DNA of 47,546 nt from the NCBI GenBank assembly GCA_017504735.1, contig JAFVQP010000106.1, positions 1 to 47,546 on the forward strand. Direction: 5' to 3'. The translations under genes and the position numbers were made by a program. The notes beneath the pieces were generated by a model. That model was not told the origin of the DNA. It searched no databases and saw nothing but the letters and a program-made list of their open reading frames with translations. Shown in pieces: positions 24,625 through 33,191 of this stretch; positions within the stretch are counted from its first letter, which is position 1, and every line of letters begins with the position of its first letter. This stretch comes from Clostridia bacterium (GTDB lineage Bacteria > Bacillota_A > Clostridia > Christensenellales > Borkfalkiaceae).

Positions 24625-25557
24625 ATGGCAAAATATTCGATTATTGTGCCTGCGTATAATGAGGAAAAGAGCCTTCAGTTTTTCTATGATGCGGTGACGC
24701 CGATTATGAAAAATTTGCAGGAAGAATACGAGATTATTTTTGTAAATGACGGTAGCAGGGATGCGACGAAAGAGATTTTACGCGGTCTTGCCGACCTTGA
24801 TAAGAGGGTAAAAGTTTGCAGTTTTTCGCGTAATTTTGGACAGCAAGCAGCCCTTCTTTGCGGTATGGAAATGGCAAGCGGCGACGCTGTGATTGCTATG
24901 GATGCCGATTTACAAGATCCTCCTGAAGTAGCCCTTCAAATGATTGCGAAATGGAAGGAAGGGTTTGACGTGGTGCATGGCAGACGTCGGAAGCGTTCGG
25001 GGGAGACTGTGTTTAAACGTGCAACTGCGTACGTTTATTATCGCTTTATGCGTAAAATTACAAAAATGGAAATGCCTGCGGACGTGGGGGATTTTAAGCT
25101 TTACGATAGAAAGGTGGTGGACGCAATCCTTTCGATGGGCGAACATGATAGATTGCTTCGCGCGCAAACAACGTGGGTTGGCTTTAAGCAAGCTTTTGTT
25201 GAGTTTGATAGGCCTGAGCGCGTTGCAGGGGAGACCCATTATACCTTAAAAAAGATGTTGCGTCTTGTGCAAGACGGAATTTTTCCGAATACGAATTATC
25301 ACCTGACGTTGCCAATCAAGCTTGGGCTTTTGCTTGGGTTTTTAAGTGTGGCGTGCTTTGCTGTCTTTATCGTGCTTGCGTGTTTGGGACAGTATTTTGG
25401 TGGTTTGACTGCTTGGTTATTCCCGACGATTGGCGCGTTCAGTGCGGTGATTTTGACCTGTCAAGGACTTGCCAATTTACACACGCATATGATATATAAA
25501 GAAGTGCAAAATCGTCCTAAATATATTATTTCGGAAAAGTATAATTTTGAAGATTGA
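24625..25557 (+). CDS. Membrane glycosyltransferase, GT2 family (GtrB/DPM1-like)
   Basis: This 310-residue protein has an N-terminal GT-A domain. It shows IIVPAYNEE at the start, FVNDGSRD near 49, the metal-binding AMDADLQDP near 91-99 and a KxxxRLVQDGIF region. Two C-terminal transmembrane helices follow (LGLLLGFLSVACFAVFIVLACLG and AWLFPTIGAFSAVILTCQGLA). GtrB-like enzymes load a sugar from a nucleotide sugar onto undecaprenyl phosphate for cell-envelope decoration. AAGGTGG lies before the ATG. An imperfect inverted repeat (CGCAAAA...TTTTGCG) lies just upstream, but no promoter is obvious. The sugar is unknown. Confidence 0.9.
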   Translation: MAKYSIIVPAYNEEKSLQFFYDAVTPIMKNLQEEYEIIFVNDGSRDATKEILRGLADLDKRVKVCSFSRNFGQQAALLCGMEMASGDAVIAMDADLQDPPEVALQMIAKWKEGFDVVHGRRRKRSGETVFKRATAYVYYRFMRKITKMEMPADVGDFKLYDRKVVDAILSMGEHDRLLRAQTTWVGFKQAFVEFDRPERVAGETHYTLKKMLRLVQDGIFPNTNYHLTLPIKLGLLLGFLSVACFAVFIVLACLGQYFGGLTAWLFPTIGAFSAVILTCQGLANLHTHMIYKEVQNRPKYIISEKYNFED

Positions 25558-25650
25558 GTTCTAAAATTGTGAGATGGAAATATTATTGGTTTGTATGAAT
25601 TTTTTGTGAAATTTTTTGTGCTTTTTATGAAAAAATATTTATCAAAAGTC

Positions 25651-25679
25651 TTGACATAACGTGCAAGCTGTGATATAAT
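25651..25679 (+). promoter_or_regulatory. Full-consensus sigma-A promoter
   Basis: TTGACA (25651-25656) and TATAAT (25674-25679) with a 17-nt spacer match the consensus at every position. They lie about 45 nt before the zinc-ribbon membrane protein gene, which should be well expressed. Confidence 0.88.
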
Positions 25680-25722
25680 TAGATTAATATTTTATATATG
25701 TCTTTTATCAGGAGGTAAAGAT

Positions 25723-26529
25723 ATGGCAAACTACTATATGTACAACTCCGAAAAGCCTGGCGTTGTATATCCTATGAAAGCGGATAAGAAAAAAGCGATT
25801 CGTGATGGCTTTACTGGTCTTAACAACAATGGTAAATCTTGCCCTAAATGCGGCAGAAAGATGAGCAAACGTAAACAAATTTGCAAGTGTGGCTATACGA
25901 AGCCTGCTATGCCTAGCCAAGCTAAGTATCGTTGGCTTGCATTGTTTGTAGCTATCTTTGCGGCTTTGGCAATCGCTGTTATTCCTTATACGGTAATCGC
26001 TAGCAAGACTTTTGATTATGAATTGGGTAGCTGGGTAATTGGCACTGAAAAGGCTTCCGCGCTCTCGATGATTACTGGCGTTATGAATGAGAAAATCTTT
26101 AATCTTCTTCCTGCATTCGAAATTGCGCATGGCGGTGAATCGGGCTTCATGTACAGCATTATGACGTATGCATTCTTGATTATTGCGGTACTTGCTGCAA
26201 TTCAAGCAGTGTTTGCGCTTCTTTCCTACGACAAAGCAGCCAAGCGTGTTCGTAGAGCATTGTTCCTTTTGGGTATTGGTGCTTTGGTTTATACGTTTGG
26301 TTTTGCAGGTTGCTTGAATACCGTAAGTACGGACGTTGAACCCGTTGTTGCGGTTACCGAAGGCGTTCTTGCACTTGGCGCATATTCGCTTGAAATGATG
26401 AGCGTATTGGTTGGCGCTGTTGCTTTGGTTTTGGCGCTTGTTGTACGTGTATGTTCCAACCGTATCCTTAGATTGGAAAAGAAAATTAAAAAGGCTCAAG
26501 CAAAAATCAACAAAGCAAAAGGTCTTTAA
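25723..26529 (+). CDS. Zinc-ribbon membrane protein of unknown function
   Basis: This 268-residue protein begins with a cytoplasmic part of about 65 residues carrying a zinc-ribbon-like CPKCGRK...CKCG (about 40-57, one Cys pair as CKC). Four hydrophobic helices follow (LALFVAIFAALAIAVIPYTVI, IMTYAFLIIAVLAAIQAVFAL, ALFLLGIGALVYTFGFAGCL, MSVLVGAVALVLALVVRVC). The C-terminus is Lys-rich and probably coiled (RLEKKIKKAQAKINKAKG). AGGAGGT lies before the ATG, and a full-consensus promoter drives it. I do not recognise the family. The next gene also pairs a zinc ribbon with membrane helices but is not clearly similar in sequence. Confidence 0.8.
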   Translation: MANYYMYNSEKPGVVYPMKADKKKAIRDGFTGLNNNGKSCPKCGRKMSKRKQICKCGYTKPAMPSQAKYRWLALFVAIFAALAIAVIPYTVIASKTFDYELGSWVIGTEKASALSMITGVMNEKIFNLLPAFEIAHGGESGFMYSIMTYAFLIIAVLAAIQAVFALLSYDKAAKRVRRALFLLGIGALVYTFGFAGCLNTVSTDVEPVVAVTEGVLALGAYSLEMMSVLVGAVALVLALVVRVCSNRILRLEKKIKKAQAKINKAKGL

Positions 26530-26558
26530 GATTACATAATTACCAAATGATAGTTTTT

Positions 26559-26594
26559 CTGCCCTGTCGAATTTTCGACGGGGCAGAGTTTTTT
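26559..26594 (+). terminator. Terminator after the zinc-ribbon membrane protein gene
   Basis: CTGCCCTGTCGA (26559-26570) pairs with TCGACGGGGCAG (26575-26586, one wobble) around a 4-nt loop; AGTTTTTT follows. Confidence 0.85.
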
Positions 26595-26656
26595 ATGCTC
26601 AGGGGTAAAATGCATAGGTAAAATAGCGATACATTTTGGGAAGAGTGGCAAAGCGA

Positions 26657-26685
26657 TTGACTTTTCTTATCATTTATGTTATACT
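26657..26685 (+). promoter_or_regulatory. Sigma-A promoter of the second zinc-ribbon gene
   Basis: TTGACT (26657-26662), 17 nt and TATACT (26680-26685) lie about 30 nt upstream of the start codon at 26718. Confidence 0.78.
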
Positions 26686-26717
26686 TATCAGCGGAAATAA
26701 AAGAAGGAGAGCGTGAT

Positions 26718-27485
26718 ATGATTGCTTGTGCGCAATGCGGTAAAAAAAGTAAAGACGATGCAACTGTGTGTAAATATTGTGGATATAATCCAAGCGCGCT
26801 CCAGGCAAGCAACATGCAGTGGGGATATCAGCAAGGTGCGTATCCTTCAATGCAATATCAACCGCCCGTGCAGCAGGGGGTACAGTATTACGATGCCAAC
26901 GGAAAAGCCTATAACGTTCGCTACGATTATAAAGTAGTTCCTGTGGACGAAGATGAGGAAGAGGATGAAGAGAATGATTCTCAACAAATGCTATTATATC
27001 CCTATAATCCTACACTTGTGCAGCAGTCCACCCAACCCATGAAGAGGGAAAGAGCGCAGCAGAAGAATGTGATGGCGTGGATAGGCTATATCCTTGCGAT
27101 GTTTGTGGATATCCTCGCCTGGCCTTTTTGTTTAATTGGCCTTGCAGTGGCAAAGAAGCGTGATGATGCCAATAAAGAAGTGTGCGAAGGTGGAATGCTT
27201 TTTACCTTGATGCGTTTGGTGACTGCGCTTTGCTTATTTTTGGTTTGGTGGGGTGTAAGTACCTACCTGCCAGGATTTTTTGTCGGTGCAGCGGATTGGA
27301 AAGTGGCGGTTGCCAAAATAGTCCTTTTTGGTTGGCCGGTTGCAGTGGGGTCTATCTTTTCGGAGTTATCCGCAGACGGAAGCGCTTTAAAATTGGCAGG
27401 GAAAGGATATTTTTATTTTTCTCTTATAATAGCAGTCGTCGGAGTTATTTTCTTTGATATAACTTTGCTTCCTATCTTTTCTTGA
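26718..27485 (+). CDS. Zinc-ribbon membrane protein of unknown function
   Basis: This 255-residue protein opens with a zinc ribbon CAQCGKKSKDDATVCKYCG (residues 4-22). A Gln/Tyr/Pro-rich linker and an acidic patch (DEDEEEDEEND) follow. Residues about 130 to the end hold four or so transmembrane helices (IGYILAMFVDILAWPFCLIGLAVA, FTLMRLVTALCLFLVWWGVS, VAKIVLFGWPVAVGSIF, FYFSLIIAVVGVIFFDITLL). AAGGAGA lies 7 nt before the ATG at 26718. An in-frame ATG at 26676 lies inside the promoter and is rejected. The function is unknown; tethered zinc-ribbon proteins of this type are common in Firmicutes. Confidence 0.78.
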   Translation: MIACAQCGKKSKDDATVCKYCGYNPSALQASNMQWGYQQGAYPSMQYQPPVQQGVQYYDANGKAYNVRYDYKVVPVDEDEEEDEENDSQQMLLYPYNPTLVQQSTQPMKRERAQQKNVMAWIGYILAMFVDILAWPFCLIGLAVAKKRDDANKEVCEGGMLFTLMRLVTALCLFLVWWGVSTYLPGFFVGAADWKVAVAKIVLFGWPVAVGSIFSELSADGSALKLAGKGYFYFSLIIAVVGVIFFDITLLPIFS

Positions 27486-27527
27486 TGGATATTGTGTAAG
27501 TGAGTTCTTTATATGGAAACTAAAATA

Positions 27528-27560
27528 AAATCTCGTGGAAATTTATCCACGAGATTTTTT
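27528..27560. terminator. Bidirectional terminator between converging genes
   Basis: A perfect 12-bp stem, AAATCTCGTGGA (27528-27539) with TCCACGAGATTT (27546-27557), has T runs on the right and A runs on the left. It can serve both the zinc-ribbon gene (plus) and mnmG (minus). Confidence 0.88.
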
Positions 27561-27563
27561 CAT

Positions 27564-29444
27564 TTATTGTTCAGTTTTTGTTGCTAGCCATACCATAAGG
27601 ACGGAAACGTCCGCAGGATTTACCCCTGAAATTCGTCCTGCTTGTCCAAGATTAAAGGGACGGATACGGTTGAGTTTTTCCTGGGCTTCCAAACGCAGTC
27701 CTTTGATTTCGGTATAATCGATATCCGCAGGGAGTAATTTTTCTTCCAAGCGTTTTGCTTTTTCGATCAATTCAAAGCCCTGCTTTAAGTACCCTTCATA
27801 TTTTACTGTAATTTCCGCAGTTTCCAAAACGTCTTTGGCGTATTCGCTAAACACCTCAAATTCCGCCATGATATCCTTTAAGGGGATAGAGCGTTTAATC
27901 ATATCCGCGTAGGAAACGCTGCTGCTCGGTTCGCTGTAACCATACTTCACTAAGAAGGGTGCGGCGTCCTTTTGAGGCACCCGTGTCTGAAACGAAGTCA
28001 ACAATTCCTCATATTTTGCTTTACGGGCAAGGTATCTTTCGTAGCGTTCCTGGGTAACCAAACCGACCTCTTTGCCTTTTTCGGTTAAGCGGAAATCGGC
28101 GTTGTCCTGACGCAAGCAAATGCGGTGTTCCGCGCGTGAAGTCATCATACGATAGGGCTCGTCCGTACCTTTAGTAACGAGGTCGTCAATTAATACCCCG
28201 ATATACGCTTCATCACGGCGCAGGGTGAAGGGTGGAAGCCCGCGAATCTTCAAAGAAGCGTTTAAGCCCGCCATCAAGCCTTGCGCTGCGGCTTCCTCGT
28301 AACCGGAAGTACCATTGATTTGTCCTGCTGTGTAAATACCTTCCACTTTTTTAAACTCTAGGGTAGGCAACACGTCAAGGGTGTTGATACAATCGTATTC
28401 AATCGCGTAGCCATAACGCATAATATCGGCGTATTCAAGACCTGCAATGGATGCGTACATTTCACGCTGTACGTCGTGGGGCATAGAAGTCGACATACCC
28501 TGCACGTACATTTCGTGGGTGTCCGCGCCTTCGGGTTCAATGAAAATTTGATGGCGTTCCTTGTCTTTAAAACGTACAACCTTGGTTTCAATCGAAGGGC
28601 AGTAGCGAGGCCCTGCGGAAAGGATGGTACCATCGTAAAGAGGGGAACGGTCCAAATTATCGTTAATAATTTGATGGGTTGTTAAGTTTGTATAAGTGAG
28701 ATAGCAGGGGAGTTTGTTTTCAGGCGGAGTATCGTGCATGAAGGAAAAAGGATAAATATCCGTATCCCCATTTTGTACCTCGCACTTTGAAAAATCCACC
28801 GTTCGTCTATCCACACGCGCAGGCGTACCCGTCTTAAAGCGGCGTACCTGGAAGCCGAGCTTAATCAAACTGTCTGTCAAATGATTTGCAGGGGCGAAGC
28901 CGTTGGGGCCCGATTTTTGCACCACGTGGCCCGTAATGGTTTCACCATTGAGATATACGCCTGTACAAAGAATAACCGCTTGGCAGGCAATAATGCTGCC
29001 GTAATGGGTTTTTACGCCCGTACATTTTCCGTTTTCGGTCAAAATTTCCGTTGCTTCCGCCTGAATAATGCGAAGATTTTCGGTATTTTCCAATACCTGC
29101 TTCATTTCACGGTGATAGGCGTTTTTGTCCGATTGTGCACGCAAAGATTGTACAGCCGCGCCTTTACCAACGTTAAGCATACGGATTTGGAGGGCGGTAT
29201 TGTCTGCGACAATGCCCATTTCACCGCCCAAAGCGTCGATTTCACGTACCAAATGTCCCTTTGCCGTCCCGCCGATGGAGGGGTTGCAGGGAAGGAAAGC
29301 GATGCTATCGAGGTTGAGCGTCAAAAGAGCGGTTTTTATGCCGGTGCGCGCCAAAGCAAGGGCAGCTTCGCAACCTGCGTGACCTGCCCCGACAACCACC
29401 GCATCTGCGGTATATTCAAGAAAAATTTTTTCGTTATTGCTCAT
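27564..29444 (-). CDS. mnmG: tRNA uridine-34 5-carboxymethylaminomethyl modification enzyme MnmG
   Basis: MnmG (GidA), with MnmE, modifies the wobble uridine of several tRNAs and uses FAD. The 626-residue protein has the dinucleotide motif [15 protein letters not shown] near the N-terminus, [24 protein letters not shown], the [16 protein letters not shown] motif and the C-terminal GidA-associated domain ([21 protein letters not shown]). No ribosome binding site is visible: CTTCACCATAAAAACATT precedes the ATG. The GTGAAGTT array ends 12 nt upstream. It lies directly downstream of dnaA, where dnaN usually lies. mnmE is not in the window. Confidence 0.96.
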   Translation of the reverse strand: MSNNEKIFLEYTADAVVVGAGHAGCEAALALARTGIKTALLTLNLDSIAFLPCNPSIGGTAKGHLVREIDALGGEMGIVADNTALQIRMLNVGKGAAVQSLRAQSDKNAYHREMKQVLENTENLRIIQAEATEILTENGKCTGVKTHYGSIIACQAVILCTGVYLNGETITGHVVQKSGPNGFAPANHLTDSLIKLGFQVRRFKTGTPARVDRRTVDFSKCEVQNGDTDIYPFSFMHDTPPENKLPCYLTYTNLTTHQIINDNLDRSPLYDGTILSAGPRYCPSIETKVVRFKDKERHQIFIEPEGADTHEMYVQGMSTSMPHDVQREMYASIAGLEYADIMRYGYAIEYDCINTLDVLPTLEFKKVEGIYTAGQINGTSGYEEAAAQGLMAGLNASLKIRGLPPFTLRRDEAYIGVLIDDLVTKGTDEPYRMMTSRAEHRICLRQDNADFRLTEKGKEVGLVTQERYERYLARKAKYEELLTSFQTRVPQKDAAPFLVKYGYSEPSSSVSYADMIKRSIPLKDIMAEFEVFSEYAKDVLETAEITVKYEGYLKQGFELIEKAKRLEEKLLPADIDYTEIKGLRLEAQEKLNRIRPFNLGQAGRISGVNPADVSVLMVWLATKTEQ

Positions 29445-29456
29445 AATGTTTTTATG

Positions 29457-29556
29457 GTGAAGTTTTTGTCTGCGACAAAAGTGAAGTTCTATAAGAGTGA
29501 AGTTTTGCTACGCAAAGTGAAGTTTTTTACCTATGGTAAAAAGTTGTGGCTAACAT
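29457..29556 (+). repeat. GTGAAGTT-hairpin array A (between dnaA and mnmG)
   Basis: The octamer GTGAAGTT occurs at 29457, 29481, 29497 and 29517. Between copies are short palindromes: TTTGTC-TGC-GACAAA, a weak TATA-type spacer, TTGC-TAC-GCAA and TTTTTACC-TAT-GGTAAAAA. The array ends in AAGTTGTGGCTA (29541-29552). Read on the minus strand it is collinear with the right half of array B at 34729-34823. It lies between the mnmG start and the dnaA 3' repeat. Confidence 0.85.
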
Positions 29557-29628
29557 TTGTGAATGCGCGAAGCTAGCTACAAACACGTGGATGAAGACAC
29601 CTTACTGCGTGCAACGTCAGGTTGCTCA
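29547..29628 (-). repeat. Dispersed stop-codon-associated repeat, copy 2 (after dnaA)
   Basis: Read on the minus strand, the dnaA stop codon is followed at once by GCAACCTGACGTTGCACGC, AGTAAGGTGTCTT, GTGTTTGTAGCTAGC and GCGCATTCACAAATG. This matches the copies after tgt and smc. The hairpin is GCAAC-CTGAC-GTTGC. It runs into array A, giving a composite of about 170 nt. Confidence 0.8.
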
Positions 29629-30960
29629 CTTTTTAAGTATGATGTTTTTGATGTCGTCGATTTCTTTAGAAATCTTATCATTTAAGGATGCTAATTTTTC
29701 CATCTTATCACGTGCGTACATAATCGTCGTGTGATCTCTGCCGCCCAAAATATTCCCAACGGAAACCAAGGGGAGGGAAAGCATTTCGCACATTAAATAT
29801 GCGCAAATTTGTCTTGCTTTGGCAAGATCCGCGCGTTTGCCTTTGCCTAAAATATCCTCGCGCTTTTGGTTGAAATAGGTGCAAACGGCGTCTAAAATTT
29901 TGTCAGGAGTGATATCTTCTTCGTCTTCGGATTCGTTTACCGACTCGTTTAAAGCGCGCTTTGCGAGCGACAAAGTAATCGGCTCCTCGTGTAATTTACT
30001 TGCAAAAATAACCTTCGTTAAACGCCCTTCAAGGGTACGAACGTCGTGACCGGAGTCACGCGCCAAAAATTCCAACACGTCGTCGGTGATGATATACTTT
30101 CTATCTTCCGCTTTCTTTTTCAAGATGGCAATTTTTGTTTCCGTATCAGGCGGTTGAATGTCTGCAATCATCCCACCTTCAAAGCGGGTGCGCAAACGTT
30201 CTTCCAAGGTTGCAATTTCTTTCGGGGGGCGGTCGGACGTTAAAACAATTTGCTTGTTTTGCGCCGACAGCTCGTTGAAGGTATGGAAAAATTCTTCCTG
30301 TACCTGCGTTTTATTTTTCAAGAATTGCACGTCGTCGATCATCAATACGTCCACGTTGCGGTAGTGGAAGCGGAATTTTGCGCTATTTTTTTGCGCAATG
30401 GAATCGATAAACTCGTTCAAGAAATTTTCACAAGTGGTATAAAGTACCTTCTTTTCAGGGTAACGGCGGGAAATTTCGTTGGCGATAGCGTGCATAAGGT
30501 GCGTTTTGCCCAAGCCCGACTCGCCATAAATGAAGAGGGGGTTGAATACTTCACCGGGGTTTTCCGCAACTGCTTTTGCCGCTGCATAGACAAACTTACT
30601 GTTTGCGCCTGCTACAAACGATTCGAAGGTGAATTGTTTGTTGATAGGTGCGAGCTGAAAGCTTTCGGTTGCATCTTCTTCCTGCTCCATGGAAAATTCT
30701 TCACTGCCATCCACAACCAAACGGAAATCCTTTACACCCAAATCACACTTTGCCATTGCGTCACGGATTTTTTCCGCGTGCTTTTTCATGATGGTATTTG
30801 CGCCAAGCGGGGTTTCCGCTTTCAAAACGAGGACACGCCCGAGGATATCCACGGGCTCTAGCGTTTTGATATAGGTGTTGTAGGAAATGGGCGAAACGAG
30901 ATTTTGTACCCGTTCGCTGATTTGTTTCCAGATGAATTGAAGCTGCGAATGTTCTGTCAT
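29626..30960 (-). CDS. dnaA: Chromosomal replication initiator protein DnaA
   Basis: DnaA binds origin boxes and opens the origin. The 444-residue protein shows domain I (1-80), a short acidic linker, the AAA+ domain with Walker A GESGLGKTH (146-154) and Walker B VLMIDDVQFL, and the DNA-binding domain IV with the signature GGRDHTTIMYARDKM near 413-427. AGGGGAC lies 6 nt before the ATG. It is divergent from recF. No dnaN follows; mnmG does. The 128 nt between dnaA and recF hold no recognisable TTATNCACA boxes, so this is probably not the whole origin. Confidence 0.97.
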   Translation of the reverse strand: MTEHSQLQFIWKQISERVQNLVSPISYNTYIKTLEPVDILGRVLVLKAETPLGANTIMKKHAEKIRDAMAKCDLGVKDFRLVVDGSEEFSMEQEEDATESFQLAPINKQFTFESFVAGANSKFVYAAAKAVAENPGEVFNPLFIYGESGLGKTHLMHAIANEISRRYPEKKVLYTTCENFLNEFIDSIAQKNSAKFRFHYRNVDVLMIDDVQFLKNKTQVQEEFFHTFNELSAQNKQIVLTSDRPPKEIATLEERLRTRFEGGMIADIQPPDTETKIAILKKKAEDRKYIITDDVLEFLARDSGHDVRTLEGRLTKVIFASKLHEEPITLSLAKRALNESVNESEDEEDITPDKILDAVCTYFNQKREDILGKGKRADLAKARQICAYLMCEMLSLPLVSVGNILGGRDHTTIMYARDKMEKLASLNDKISKEIDDIKNIILKK

Positions 30961-31005
30961 TTTTTGTCCCCTGTTAAAATTATTTGTCGGAAGCCCTTAT
31001 AGGGC

Positions 31006-31034
31006 TTGTGTTTTCCAAAATTATTTGATATAAT
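31006..31034 (+). promoter_or_regulatory. Putative sigma-A promoter of recF
   Basis: TTGTGT (31006-31011), 17 nt and TATAAT (31029-31034). The AT-rich region probably also holds the opposing dnaA promoter, whose elements are less clear. A small hairpin (AAGCCC...GGGCTT, about 30991-31006) lies in the dnaA leader. Confidence 0.55.
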
Positions 31035-31088
31035 TATAATACAAATCGAAAGGAAAAGAAAGCGATTTCGGCGGGTTTTTTGAGGATT

Positions 31089-32174
31089 ATGAAAATAAAA
31101 AAGTTATTCCTTCAAAATTTTAGAAATTATGAAAGTGAAACTTTCACTTTTTCAGGGGAATTGAACGTCCTGTTCGGTAAAAACGGTCAAGGCAAGACAA
31201 ATTGTGCCGAGGCGGTCTTTTACCTTTGCACGGGCGCATCCTTGCGTATCCGCCACGACAAACAGCTCATTCGTATCGGTGCGGAGTCCGCGCGTATTGT
31301 TGCGGAAGCGGAAAATCGCTACGGTAACGTGACGATTGAGGCGGATATCTACGAAAATAAGCGTGAAATCCGTGTCAATGGCAGTAAAATCGCCAAAAAT
31401 GCCGACCTGATGGGGCATATCAACAGCGTATTTTTCTCCCCTGGGGAATTGCGGTTGATTCAAGACGGCCCTGATGAAAGACGGCGCTTTATGAATATTT
31501 CCATATCGCAAACTTCACCTGCTTATTATACGGCGTTATTGCGTTACAATAAAATTCTTGATCAACGCAATATGCTGTTAAAAAACCGAGATGCATCGCT
31601 CGTGTTGGATACCTTGCCAGTATGGGATGAACAGCTTTGTAAATATGCCGCAATCATCGTGCAAAAACGTGCGGAATTTGTGGAAAAGCTCGCACCTTAC
31701 GCCCAAGATTTCCACGCTTATTTGACGGATGGGAAAGAAGATTTGGTGATAAAACCCGATAGAAAGTATGAGGGGGACGCCGAGGAAATTACAAAAACCT
31801 TACTTCGCAGGTTGGAAAATAATTATGAAAAGGATTTGCGTTTAGGTTATACGACGGTAGGGCCGCATCGTGACGATTTGGATATTTTAATCGGCGGTGT
31901 GGATGCGAAAGCGTATGCTTCACAAGGGCAAACCCGTACGGCGGCGCTTGCACTTAAGCTTTCCGAGGTGCAAATTTTTAAGGCTTTGTCGGGGGAATAT
32001 CCTATTTTGGTGTTGGACGACGTTATGAGTGAGTTGGATTTACCTCGTCGGAAAAAGCTGTTAAAGCGTATTGAAGAGGTGCAAACCATCTTGACTTGCA
32101 CCCATACCGAACGTGTTTTATACGGTGCGGAATGTAATAAGATTCGCATTGAAGGTGGTAAAATTAAAGGATAA
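31089..32174 (+). CDS. recF: DNA replication and repair protein RecF
   Basis: RecF helps load RecA at gaps in DNA. The 361-residue protein has Walker A FGKNGQGKTN near the N-terminus, the family's FFSPGELRLIQDGPDERRRF, GYTTVGPHRDDLDI, the signature SQGQTRTAALALKL and Walker B PILVLDDVMSELD. The ATG at 31089 gives MKIKKLFLQNFRNYE, the usual start; a TTG at 31080 would add three residues. It is divergent from dnaA, while in most Firmicutes it follows dnaN on the same strand. Confidence 0.95.
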   Translation: MKIKKLFLQNFRNYESETFTFSGELNVLFGKNGQGKTNCAEAVFYLCTGASLRIRHDKQLIRIGAESARIVAEAENRYGNVTIEADIYENKREIRVNGSKIAKNADLMGHINSVFFSPGELRLIQDGPDERRRFMNISISQTSPAYYTALLRYNKILDQRNMLLKNRDASLVLDTLPVWDEQLCKYAAIIVQKRAEFVEKLAPYAQDFHAYLTDGKEDLVIKPDRKYEGDAEEITKTLLRRLENNYEKDLRLGYTTVGPHRDDLDILIGGVDAKAYASQGQTRTAALALKLSEVQIFKALSGEYPILVLDDVMSELDLPRRKKLLKRIEEVQTILTCTHTERVLYGAECNKIRIEGGKIKG

Positions 32175-32259
32175 GTATAAAAAAATTACGATTACACATT
32201 CTAAAAAGGAGCAAAAGAAGCACCCATGTATGCGATGAAGGGTGCAGAAGGGGTGTATA

Positions 32260-33051
32260 ATGCGTAGAAGAAATCGGATAAAAGCGGCGGCGCTCTTTTT
32301 TGCGAGTGCCGTTTTTCTTTTTGCTTTTTTTGGCGTCAAAGCGGTAAAAACGTGCAAGGCGGACGGTTGTCCGTACGGTTGGGCAAAGCTTTCCTCTTAC
32401 ACCACCTATTTTAACGTGGAGGATAGGGGCAGGTGTGAGAATATTGCCATTGCGGCATCCTTGATTGATGGGGTTACAATCCAGGCGTATGGGGAATTTT
32501 CCTTTAATAAAACGGTGGGTCGGCGGTCGGCGGAGGCGGGGTTTCAACAGGCAAAAATCATTGTGAATGGAGAATACGTCTTAGGGGTGGGCGGCGGTGT
32601 TTGTCAGGTGAGTACGACCCTGTATAATGCCGCCTTGAAAAGCGGGGTTGCCATCACCGAATATCACCCCCATTCCTTGCGGGTTTCTTACGTTGCGCCT
32701 TCGCGCGATGCAATGGTGTCTAGCGATTGCGATTTGCAATTTTACAACCCGTACGCACACCCGATTTATATTACTGCACAGGTGTTTGAAGGGGGATTGC
32801 GCGTAACCTTTTTTGGAAAAAACGAAGGGGACAGGTACGAGATTATTAGCAATATTTTAACAGAAATTCCGCCGCCTGCGCCCATTGTCAAGGAGGGAGA
32901 TGCGGATGAGATTTTGCGTTCGCCGAAAAATGGGGTAAAGAGTGAGATGTACCTTGAACGCTACCGAGGCGGGGCGTTGGTTTCGCGAAAACGCATGCGC
33001 GTGGATGAATATCGCCCAATTCAGGGAATTATCGCCAAAAAAATTGTTTAG
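32260..33051 (+). CDS. VanW-family protein with N-terminal membrane anchor
   Basis: This 263-residue protein has an N-terminal signal or anchor helix (AAALFFASAVFLFAFFGV, about 9-26). A VanW-like domain follows with LSSYTTYF, ENIAIAASLIDGVTI, GEFSFNKTVGRRSAEAGFQQA, GVGGGVCQVSTTLYNAAL and EYHPHSLRVSYV. The C-terminal tail resembles a partial G5-like segment. VanW was named from vancomycin-resistance clusters, but the domain is widespread in sporulating Firmicutes and its role is not established; nothing here suggests antibiotic resistance. AAGGGGTG precedes the ATG at 32260. It follows recF by 85 bp. Confidence 0.85.
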   Translation: MRRRNRIKAAALFFASAVFLFAFFGVKAVKTCKADGCPYGWAKLSSYTTYFNVEDRGRCENIAIAASLIDGVTIQAYGEFSFNKTVGRRSAEAGFQQAKIIVNGEYVLGVGGGVCQVSTTLYNAALKSGVAITEYHPHSLRVSYVAPSRDAMVSSDCDLQFYNPYAHPIYITAQVFEGGLRVTFFGKNEGDRYEIISNILTEIPPPAPIVKEGDADEILRSPKNGVKSEMYLERYRGGALVSRKRMRVDEYRPIQGIIAKKIV

Positions 33052-33077
33052 GAGACAATAAAAATGTCGTCTAACGC

Positions 33078-33106
33078 TTGTCTTTTTTTAGAAAAAATGT
33101 TATAAT
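33078..33106 (+). promoter_or_regulatory. Sigma-A promoter of asnS
   Basis: TTGTCT (33078-33083), 17 nt and a consensus TATAAT (33101-33106). No T-box elements are seen in the 85-nt leader. Confidence 0.75.
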
Positions 33107-33191
33107 AACATTGAGAAAATTAAAATAATAGGCGGAAAGACATTTTTTGAGAAAAAATAGAACTTTTCCGTAGGAAAAAAGGCAGGTTAAC

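Noticed and set aside
30961..31088. Replication origin between dnaA and recF
   Set aside because: The gap is short and AT-rich, but no TTATNCACA-type box is found on either strand, and no dnaN is nearby.
32260..33051. Vancomycin-resistance determinant
   Set aside because: A VanW domain alone does not confer resistance. No vanA/B ligase, vanH, vanX or vanRS genes are in the window.
33107..33191. T-box riboswitch before asnS
   Set aside because: The leader is about 85 nt and lacks the T-box sequence, specifier stem and terminator.
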